Shown here one piece after another: positions 30,990 to 39,740 of a DNA stretch of 64,000 bases. The position numbers and the translations under genes were made by a program. The DNA comes from Tricholomella constricta (lineage: Eukaryota; Basidiomycota; Agaricomycetes; Agaricales; Lyophyllaceae). The first letter of the stretch is position 1, and each line of letters begins with the position of its first letter. Under the pieces are notes generated by a model. The model made no database searches and was not told the origin of the DNA. It saw only the letters and a program-made list of their open reading frames with translations. The DNA lies in contig JAACJP010000005.1 of NCBI GenBank assembly GCA_013368375.1, positions 186,001 to 250,000 on the forward strand. The letters are read 5' to 3'.

Positions 30990-31459
30990 TGTTAGGGGAA
31001 CTCCCTTTCGCACCCTCTGATGCTCACCAATTGTCCCCCCACTCATGTGATCGCTCCCTCGACCGTTCACGATCCTGACCCCCAACGCTCCGACCCAAGC
31101 GTTGGTGTATATACTTAAACACTTCCTGTCTTTTCCCATCTCTCCCTGCGCGCACCCGACGCCGATCCCGACCACCCGACATCCTGACGTTGGCTGTCCC
31201 AACTCGTGCCCGTACCCTGAGCCACGAGGATCGGACTGCGTCGGGAACGTGTCCATACATGCGCCGCAGACCATTCCTTGATTATTATGTACAGTACTCG
31301 TATATAGTCGGCCCACTGGCATTGGGGATCCTTAGTCTGTTCTCTTCGGATTCCCCTCTGCCAGGTAAGCCCCTCTTTACATTCCTTACTGTACTTAATA
31401 TAACTTCGGATTCCCCTCTGCCAGTACGACTCAGCTCTGCTCGTGAGGTCGCCCTAACA
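30990..31459 (+). repeat. solo LTR of the chromovirus family inside LINE ORF2
   Basis: Begins TGTTAGGGGAACTCC, ends GTCGCCCTAACA, with exact 5-bp duplication GTATG (30985-30989 and 31460-31464). 470 bp, clearly diverged from the young LTRs. The splice-like pair is well preserved: CTGCCAG|GTAAGC and CCCCTCTGCCAG. Confidence 0.93.
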
Positions 31460-31929
31460 GTATGTGGGTGTCCACTTCCGGACATCATCAGAGGATATGT
31501 TTGTGGAGCACTATAGGGTCAACACAGAGAAAACACGTTGAATGGCAAATATGTGCCTCAGTGTGGACAGATTTGTGGGTGACATGCCTGTGTAGGAGTC
31601 TCGGACCCTGTACATGGCACGGGTGGACCCCTACCTCACATCGGCAGCCGAGGTAGTCCTGGACACTGTTGCACCACACTGGGAGGGGCTAGAGAAAATA
31701 CAATGCTACTACCTCCGGCGCATGCTACGCATCCATGTCTGCTCTGTTAAAGCAGTACTATTCTCAGAGACAGGCCTGCTACCTATCCGATACAGGAGGG
31801 TGATTCTTGCCCTCAGATTCCTGAAGCATGTGGTGTGCCTCCCAGAAGATCGGCTAGTGTGGAATGCAATGGCAGAGTCGTTCAAGCTTGCTCGCATGGG
31901 ACATGGGTCATGGGTGACCGACCTGAAGC
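31460..31929 (+). pseudogene. LINE ORF2, segment between solo LTR and DNA transposon
   Basis: Frame VGVHFRTSSEDMFVEHYRV... continues ORF2 after the LTR. In-frame TGA (about 31534) and TAG (about 31593) stops follow. Then DPYLTSAAEVVLD... and TGLLPIRYRRVILALRFLKHV run open, typical of the region after the RT thumb in fungal LINEs. It ends at WVTDLK at the transposon. Confidence 0.7.
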
Positions 31930-31944
31930 AGGACCCCCGAATAT
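31930..31944 (+). repeat. left terminal inverted repeat
   Basis: AGGACCCCCGAATAT, perfect complement of the right end at 38330-38344. Confidence 0.92.
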
Positions 31945-31955
31945 CCCGGTCAAGC

Positions 31956-32104
31956 TTAGATTCTGTTTCGGACATTTCTGAAGGATTTTTTTGAAAATCT
32001 TACATCCAATTCAGACAAATGGGGGCCTTTGGGCTCAAATGTTATATCTCCAATTCAGACAAAACGATTTCATTTCCCCGCATGTTACATCTACAATTCA
32101 GACA
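31956..32104 (+). repeat. left subterminal repeats of the DNA transposon
   Basis: Four direct copies of a TTASATCYAATTCAGACA-like motif: 31957-31974 (weak), 32000-32017, 32042-32061 and 32085-32104. They are probable transposase-binding sites. Confidence 0.7.
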
Positions 32105-32281
32105 TATGGTCCAGCGGTCTCGACCTCCAGGAAATTTCCTTGAGTTCAAGTGTTCGAATCTGCCAGACTTTGATTCTTTTTCACCTGTGCATTTCTTTGT
32201 TTAGTGCTGTTTAGCGCCGCTTTCCGGGATACCTATTGCCGGCGCTGTCAACTTTTTGAGTTCATAACCCTCACACCCAGA

Positions 32282-33900
32282 ATGATCCAGATGAGCCCCA
32301 ACACTGACATTGTCACCTCAGATGATGAAGACTGTATTGGGTTCATCGAAGCTGAATGGATTGGTGTTGGGAAGAAATATCCACGGAATACACCTGGCTT
32401 CATTGCAAGAGCTCTAAATCGCCTGCTGTCAATCCCTCCAACATTTTGCGACAAGTTCCCCTTGCGAGAAAGTCCTGTTTCTATGCTGCTCAGCTATCCT
32501 ATCCCCTCACAATCAGATGAGTTCCTCTTTGTCGGGGCTTTGAAATGGTTCAGTCACAAGCCCCCATCTGTCAACCCTCGCAGCCTCCTTAACCAGTGGA
32601 TGCCTTCCTCACATGAATTAAAGCAGTTGAGAAAAGCTGTCGGCCAAGCATGGTTTGATGGACATTACTCAATCGTCAACCTGCTTGACCCAGATTCAGA
32701 GTGTCTACCGTTCTGGTGCATCTCATTTTGGGACCTGCTGCTGAAAATTCGGGAGGGACAGGAGATGTTGAAGAAGGCATGGAAGTGGTGCGGAAAAGAG
32801 ATGGAGAAGATGCGAAAGAATGGAGACTATGATGCCGTGGATACTCTTGAGCAGGTGAAGGAGCGGTTTGGAAGGTTAGCTTGGGATGCGGGAATGGATT
32901 TCGAAAAGGGCATGGTCAAGACATTGGGCTTGTCTCACCTATTGGGACCAGAGCAGTTGACGGACAGTGATCTCAACATGATGGTACAAGTGCTCACTGA
33001 ACGATTGCCACCAGACTCCAAGTTTGTCATCGCTTCACTCACCCTCACCTATGACATCCTCAATATCGACACAAAGATGAAACTTGCGAAGAACAAGTAT
33101 GACCGCACTGTTCTGAAGCGGTACGAGAACCTTGTCAAGACAAAGGGGATTCAAGCGATCTTTTTCCCCTTGCACGTTGATACCAACCACTGGATTGTGG
33201 GAAAGATTGATTTCCAAAGTGACACAGTTTCATATGGTGCATCGTGTTGCCCTCATGTGCCGAAAAATCACAGTGCTGACTTGGACACTTAGGTGACTCC
33301 AATTCATCACTATTATTCATGGCTGTACCCCGCAAGTTCAATAGGAAACTGCTCAAGTGGTTGTCGTCCGCATTTGGGCGGTGTTTCACGGACAACGGAA
33401 ATTGCCTCCCTTGTGCAACACAGGTTGACGGGTACTCCTGCGGATTGCTTGCTATCAATACTATTGGTCATGCCGTCTCTGGTGTTCCACTCTGGCAAAC
33501 AAAGTATGCAACCCAACATTGCGTTAAGTGGTTCCTCGAGTTTGCAGACCGAGCTTTGAATGGCAGTGTAGGTATTCAATTCTGGAAGTAATCATCATGT
33601 GTGCTAACCATGTATGTAAAGAATGGAACAGACATCAATATTGCTGCAGAAATTGAAGCCCTGAACGCTAACAGTAAACTCCTACACCACCTCGATGCGA
33701 CAGTCTTGCAGGGAGACCATAACTTCCCCAATCTCGCAAGGATGGCCATCGCCAATCTCTTAAATCCTGCCCCCGAGTCTAGGCCAATGTGTGCAACGGT
33801 CAATCCTGAGCCAGAAACGGCCTTGGTTGGCACTGAACCACTGCTTGTGTTGTCCCCAGCACCCTTCCATGACCTGGATCCATTTCTGTTCGATGTCTGA
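32282..33900 (+). pseudogene. Ulp1-type (C48) cysteine protease domain of the transposon gene
   Basis: ATG 32282 (MIQMSPNTD), exon to 33236, intron 33237-33292 (GTGCAT, branch CTGAC, TTAG), exon 33293-33567, intron 33568-33621, then coding to an in-frame TGA at 33898-33900. The catalytic set of SUMO-specific proteases is complete: His in TNHWIV, Asp in SYGDS (created by splicing), Gln in ATQVDGY and Cys in SCGLL. Ulp1 enzymes cut SUMO or similar chains. In mobile elements they are thought to help with host control or protein maturation. After the TGA the same frame stays open into an Asp/Ser-rich linker, so the stop looks like a CGA to TGA change within one larger protein. Confidence 0.8.
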
Positions 33901-36900
33901 GAGTCAGACTCCGACTCGGACTCCTCCTCAGATGGCAGCCTCTCTCCCTCACCCGACTTGACTCAGCCCACCACAGAATCCACCATACCTCGAAGGTGTA
34001 AACACGCTGAGTCCCTCGATTACACTGAACAGGCAGACCCAGATGAATCGGAAGAAGAACGCAAACAGAAACGTGTTCAGACTCATACAGGTGACAGCCG
34101 TACATCCAAATTTGTGCAGAAAGGAAAGCATAAGATGGCATCTGGCGAGTACACGCTGAACACGACATGATACACCAACTGGAAGAACAAGATTTTGGAG
34201 GCTGATCCAAATACAAGGACAAACGACCCCAATACATGTGCGAACGACAAGCTGTACATTGTCTGGTGCTCATTCTGCAACAACCCAATCAAGCCAAAGC
34301 CCGGGTTTGCTGATGCAACACACTTCTGTGGTCATGCGAGAAAGTGCCAACTGGAGACGACGAAGGAAAAGGAATCCCTGAAGACAGCGCCCATCGGCAA
34401 GTTCTTTGCCAAAGTCTCTGGTGCAGCATTCAAGCCTAGTAAGTCAACACCCCCTTGCCCTAAAGCCCCATGCCCTGGAATTACCTCTCTCGATGATACC
34501 CGCATCTGTCAATACCTTGAGCGTACATCAGCATCTGGTGGTGGCGCTCGCGCATTACATGTGATCGCAAAGGAGATCTTCAAAGTAAATTTCAGCGAGC
34601 TGGAGAATGTGGACGATCAGGCAAGGGTGCTCGATGTGCAGTGGCATAAGCGTCAGTGGAGAAATGATCACCAGCATATGCGTGTTTTCTTCACATCACA
34701 CAAAAAGGAAGTCCCCATTGCCACAGCGCCCAAACGTAATATGCCGTGCTTGAATTGCGCCAACGTCCTGAAGTCCAAGCCTTTCAAGACCGCTCTCCGC
34801 AAATTACGGGGTACGAAGCTGAAATATGTGCCGGCACGGTTTCGAAATTCTCTCTTGGGCGAGCTCTATGCAAAGCATCGCAATCTCCAGGGAATCCTGG
34901 ACGAGGTAAGCGCTCATGTTGTGAGAAGTGATGCACATTACTGATCCAGATGTTCGTTACAGGACTCAAAGACATCGCCTCTTATCAAAATCGCCCAAGC
35001 GTACTTAGATGGGAGACTTGATGATAAGGAGGTATTCAAAGGATTGATAACAGCTATGGCAAGCCAGCTGGATCGCGAAGAGCGCGGTGTTGGGATGCAG
35101 AACTTCCAGTATCCCCCCGCATGGGAAGAGATGTGCCAAATTCTGAGGGAGATCAGTCCACAGACTTACGAAGCGCTGGCCAAACACATCAGGATGCCTA
35201 CGGGTCGTAGTCTCAGGTGCGTTGAGTAACGAAATTGGTGCTTCAACCTTCCAGACTTATGGTGTTGGCCTTCTTAGCATAAAGCGTGCCAGAGTGCCTC
35301 GCTTTCCGATGGAGCTCTGCGACAGGACATTTGACAATGTCTACGAGCAGCTGAAGCTCCTGAAATACAGAACTGGTCATGTAGCATTGAGCTGCGATGA
35401 CACCAAGCTACTCCCAGGCTACTGTCTCTATTGGGACAGTAAGGATCAAGTGCACTACTTGATCGGAGGAGACGAAGGACGGTTGATGGTAGCAGACCCT
35501 GAGCAGGTCACGCAGGTGCTCGAAAGCACAAATTCAAAAGAGGCGACAAAGGTGTGTTCGATTCAGTGTCTATTCAGAATTAAACTCAAGCATTGCAACT
35601 TAGCTTCGTCTCTGGTGTCTCACTCTGCCCGTTCCTAGAGTATCACCAATCATAGTCGCTGCTCTTCCTATCTCAGACAAACTGGATGCAGACCAACTTT
35701 TTGTACTTCTCAAGAGGGTCTTAGATGGCTTAATCGACAAAGAGTGGTCTCGTATGCTAGTGATGGCACAGAAGTGGAGTGCAATGTCCAACGACAGCTG
35801 CTCACTCTGGGAACCCCCTTCAAGCGAACCATCAAGAACCCATTCTCCGGATGTCCAGACACGACATATCAATTCAGTCTCTATCGCTCCCAAGCAATCT
35901 GTGTCATTCAGGACTCGAAGCATTGCCTCAAAACGCTCCGGAACAATCTCTTCTCAGGTGCTCGTCTTTTAACGTTTGCAAGCTCTGTAGCAGCATATCG
36001 ATGCATTCGGCAACTCGTCGATGGACTTGGAAGGCCTCTTCCGAAGCGCGATGTCGAGAAAACAGACAGTCAGGACGACAATGCCGCATGTCGCCTCTTT
36101 TCTGCTGGCGTGCTCGAGTACCTCATCGAACATCACCAGGAAGAATCAATAGCAGAGATCGTCTATCTGTTTGTCTTTGGAGAGCTGGTTGATGCATTTC
36201 AGAACCGAAAAATGGGCCACGCGGATTGAATCAAGCTGGCGTTGGGCGCTCGATACTTCCTTGACACTTGGACAGCTTTCCTGGAAGTCACAGAGCACCT
36301 CAAAGCGCAGCATCATCTTTCGCGCGAAGCTTTGGACATTATACAGATACTCATCAAAGGGCTCTTAGCTCTTGTTGTCATTCATCGCGACTACATCGAT
36401 GGCCTCTCTCCCCTCCTTCTCTGGCTCAACTCAAAGGAACCATGCGAGCATGTCTTTGGATCTGCGCGGAAGGTCGTCAAGGACTTCACATTCCTCGATT
36501 TCATCTACATGATTCCAAAGCTTCAGATCAAGCTACGGGAGGCTGCTCTTTACACCAAGGTGTCTATGTCTGACCCTAAGGCTCGTGCTTCCGGTTACAA
36601 CCACGCCTACTTTGACCACGACGGCGTCGATCTCATTGCGCTCGCCAATTTCCTGTCTGATGACGAGATCAAGGCCATTGCTCGTGCAGCTGCCCAAGAG
36701 GCCGATAGCCTTTCTGGGCTTGTTGGAATCAACGCATCCTAGGTATTTCGCTTACTCTCAACTCTCAAGTCTTCGACGGTCCCAGCTACTACGATCCTTG
36801 AGCAACAAACTTCAAACCCTGTCCCCCATCACAATTGTGCGCTGGACTCAAATTCGGACTCAAACTCGGAGACCTTCTCCATCGAGGCTTGTACTAAGTC

Positions 36901-38038
36901 ATCGGATACAGAGAGCGAGTACTTAGACGACGAAAACGTAATCGCAAGCAACGTCAAGCAGCTCATATTGTCAGACGAGATCGAGGCGCCTGTGTCTTGC
37001 TCAAATGCCATGGACAAGAAGATGGACCGATTAACATTGGCGAACCTTGCAGTGGCAACGATGCAATGCGAGTGTAAGTGTTGATATTACTTGTATCGCT
37101 GGCGCTTTTATTCACTGATGTTTTCAATAGCTACGAATTCTCCAAAAGGAACGACGACACACTCAAGGACGCAATCGCTGAGGACTGGCAGGACGTGAAG
37201 GCCTTTCAAGAGGTGATCATGCAGGAGCAGACTCGAAGGCTTCTACCCTCTTCTAAACCCCTGGCACCTGGCAACATGCTTCAAGTTACGACATCGACGA
37301 CACCTCTTTCTGTCAAGAATGCCGATCTCAGCATATTGGTTCAACAGCGTAGATTGCATCAAACTCGTCAGGCCGAATTGGGTCTCTGTAAACTGACCGC
37401 TGCATCCGCGGGCGCTAAAGATTCTCACATCTATCTGGTTCCCATACTCATTTATTCGCTTGCGATAGATGCATGCGAAGCGACAGAAAGCCTTCAAGAA
37501 AGGTAACGTGCACCCAAAAGTACTCGAATTTGTCAACGATGCCCGGATTTTGGTATTCCGGCCTCTTCAGCTCAACGATTTCGGATTCATATTGACGCCC
37601 TCGGGAGTTCGCATTGGGAGAGGTGTGTACTTCAAAGCTCTTTGACCATGACTGTATAGATTACTAATCCTCTCCGTGGAAGTCATAACACTGTATGCAA
37701 AGACTGCTGGAAAGAATGGGAAGCACGCCGCGGTCACGGATTCATCTAGTGTGTCCGCAACATCGTACCTTGGCATGCAAGTCTATGAAAACCACATCGA
37801 CAACCATTTTAGCGCATACCCGAGTATCACTAGCATCGTCAATTCCAACCAGTTTGCCCACCTCCCACCATTCCACTTCCTGATGGTACTGCCCAGGTCC
37901 TCGATCGAAATGCAAATGGACGGCGGCCTCCTTTTGGACCAGGAATACTTGAAGTACTTTGCCACTCTCAAAGCTCAAGCCTCGAACCTTCAAGACTCTC
38001 TCAAGGCCTTCAAGGGCCGAGGGAAGAACACACTTTGA
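33901..38038 (+). pseudogene. P-element-like DDE transposase part of the transposon gene, broken
   Basis: Follows the protease in the same frame through an acidic linker. A zinc-binding region comes first (WCSFC...FCGHARKC, about 34262-34350; PCLNC, about 34744). Introns are at 34906-34962, 35217-35277 and about 35555-35607. The RNase H-fold catalytic residues are: Asp in SCDDTKL (about 35396), Asp in YASDGTE (about 35762), then the P-like QDSKHCLKTLRNNL helix, and Glu in EPCEHVFG (about 36446). More coding follows to 38038 over further introns (one at 37072-37130). Lesions: TGA at 34168 and 36227, TAG at 36740, and a one-base shift near 35740. The family is inferred from these motifs and the 8-bp duplication. 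Confidence 0.65.
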
Positions 38039-38199
38039 ATGATGGTGAGGCTCAAAGATGATGATTTGATAGTATTTTTGTAATTCTACTCTATCTCTTC
38101 GGTCTGTAATCTATCCTAGCCCCCTTTTATACCAGAGCGCACTCGCGCGCTCGAAAACGCGAAAATATAGAAAAATCTTGAGATTTGGCAAAACTGAGC

Positions 38200-38318
38200 T
38201 TAGATCCTGCAATTCAGACATTCTGGGGGTCTCGGGAGGAGGTTAGATCCAATTCAGACAAAATCGAGCCAAATGGGCCAAGTTTAATTCGGACAGAACC
38301 ACTACCCATTGGATCTAA
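38200..38318 (+). repeat. right subterminal repeats of the DNA transposon
   Basis: Direct copies at 38200-38220 and 38243-38260 (TTAGATCCAATTCAGACA), a weak one near 38283-38294 and a half copy in inverse orientation at 38308-38318. Same motif as at the left end. Confidence 0.7.
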
Positions 38319-38329
38319 CCTCCCCTACC

Positions 38330-38344
38330 ATATTCGGGGGTCCT
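38330..38344 (-). repeat. right terminal inverted repeat
   Basis: Plus strand ATATTCGGGGGTCCT, perfect complement of the left end. Confidence 0.92.
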
Positions 38345-38990
38345 CCTGAAGCTGGTACTGGCAAATCTGCCCGACCCAATCCTCTGGTTGCTACCAGAGG
38401 GCAACCTGAATGCCGACATGGTGGACAGCCTCATAGATGATGTAAAGGCCTCAGCGGACCGATGGGTTGATGGGGTGGTCCTATCCTCTGCCCGGACACA
38501 AGACCTGCTGGCTGGGAGAATGGAGATGGTGGGCGGGCAACTGATTAAAAAGGTGATAGCATTCCGACACTATCTCCGGGTGAAGGTCCCAAAGCACAGA
38601 AGGGCACTGACACATGTAGTCCTCTGCTGCCATGCCCTAGCAGTGGAACGACTGCGGTGGGCGGAGCGGCGGCGCCCAGCAGTGGCCCGAGAACTCCGGA
38701 TCTGCAGGCTCTGTCGGGATGGGGTGGAGGATGCAGTGCATGCACTGTTGTTATGCCCCCATGTACCTGTCCAACAGTACCGACAGACATTCTATGCCCA
38801 GGTTGATGCTGCTTTACCTGGCTTCCGCTCCCGATTAACAGAAGCAGGGGCAATGCTGAGCAGCCTGCTGAGCCAGCGGGTCACAGTGGCACTACTGGCC
38901 AAGTTTTGTTATGATGTTCTGGAGGTTTTCTACGCAGAACCCCTGCTGATCCCGGCAGGACTGATGCTGGCACCAGATACAGAACACTGA
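38345..38990 (+). pseudogene. LINE ORF2, C-terminal part with CCHC knuckle
   Basis: Continues in frame from the transposon junction (LVLANLPDPILWLLPEGN). It contains the basic stretch RLRWAERRRP and the knuckle CRLCRDGVEDAVHALLLC (C-x2-C-x9-H-x4-C) that closes most fungal LINE ORF2 proteins. Natural stop at 38990. This segment itself is open. Confidence 0.75.
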
Positions 38991-39740
38991 GTTTTAGATA
39001 GACACAAAGACGCATGCATGCTCTGTTGGACTGTTGACCACACAGCAGAGCAGGACACCTGGATGGCGGGGAGTTATGCTGGGCAGGGGACTGCACACTG
39101 GCTCCCACTGGGTTATAACCGCTGCATCCTGCCGCGCGCGGGCAGGGCGATCCTGTTTTGCTGTTGTGCATCTCCGGCCCCATCAGTAGGTATGTGTGTA
39201 CTGCGACGAGTCGTTGCCAAGGTACATTATTATCTATAATTATTTACCTAAGTAGACCCGCAGTGAACTGGTTGTTCCAATTGGGGACCGTGCCAGTATA
39301 GTATACTCCTCGTCCTCCTCCATCAGGACGGCTGGGTTCGAGTCTAGTATAGCCGGGGGATGTGGCTGTTTGCCTGACTACATAGGTTATTGGTTTATCT
39401 CAAGACTTGCACTTTGAATAATCTTGTTGTTAATACTCTATTCTGCGAGCTTACGGGAAGCCACCCACTCTGCTACCAACTGGAGAATACAATATGCACA
39501 TAACTTTTATCAGCGAGAAGTGACGACGGACTGCAAACGGCACTCTAACTTTAGGAATCCTGCCAACACAAGAAGCGCGGTGATCTATAGGTGGTAAGTA
39601 ATGATAAGTGTTGTATGCCGTGGGGCCGACTTAGCCACGTTCGAGAAACGACATGCGCGAATATCTGAGTGGTTCTCGAAGATCCTCTTTTTATCGGTGC
39701 CGCAGCTCCCGTGCGAGGCGCCAACAGAGGACGGACGCAA
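38991..39740. other. LINE 3' flank and boundary to single-copy genes
   Basis: Contains the probable LINE 3' untranslated region (to about 39240). A stretch with A-box- and B-box-like motifs near 39290-39350 (GGGTTCGAGTC) does not fold as a tRNA. The downstream side of the MFS transporter follows. No gene seen. Confidence 0.4.

Larger units (their letters stand above)
31930..38344 (+). mobile_element. DNA transposon with Ulp1 protease plus P-like DDE transposase
   Basis: 6,415 bp. The terminal inverted repeats are AGGACCCCCGAATAT (31930-31944) and its exact complement (38330-38344). The 8-bp target duplication is CCTGAAGC (31922-31929 and 38345-38352). Removing the element and one duplication restores the LINE frame exactly, which proves both ends. 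Subterminal direct repeats TTASATCCAATTCAGACA occur several times at each end. One long gene fills the interior. An 8-bp duplication fits P, hAT, Merlin or KDZ-type elements. The transposase motifs fit P best; there is no hAT dimerisation motif and no KDZ signature I recognise. Several stops disable this copy. Confidence 0.88.
21224..39000 (+). mobile_element. LINE (non-LTR retrotransposon), broken and interrupted by three later insertions
   Basis: Four pieces in one orientation make one element: 21224-21620, 27988-30989, 31460-31929 and 38345-about 39000. Removing the chromovirus, solo LTR and DNA transposon with one copy of each target duplication rejoins the reading frames (for example WVTDLK to LVLANLPDP across the DNA transposon). 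It encodes the end of ORF1, then ORF2 with endonuclease, RNase H, reverse transcriptase and a CCHC knuckle. Several frameshifts and stops make it inactive. The 5' end appears truncated and the 3' end is not sharply defined; no poly(A) tail is visible. Confidence 0.85.

Noticed and set aside
31930..38344. Assigning the DNA transposon to KDZ, Plavaka or hAT
   Set aside because: The KDZ and Plavaka signature stretches and the hAT dimerisation motif are not recognisable; P-like is the closest by visible motifs but remains tentative.
39284..39360. Possible tRNA with B-box-like GGGTTCGAGTC
   Set aside because: The acceptor and T stems do not pair and the anticodon loop is too long.
39436..39448. 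ACTCTATTCTGC match to the chromovirus primer-site region
   Set aside because: Only 12 nt with no neighbouring similarity; chance or a trivial relic.
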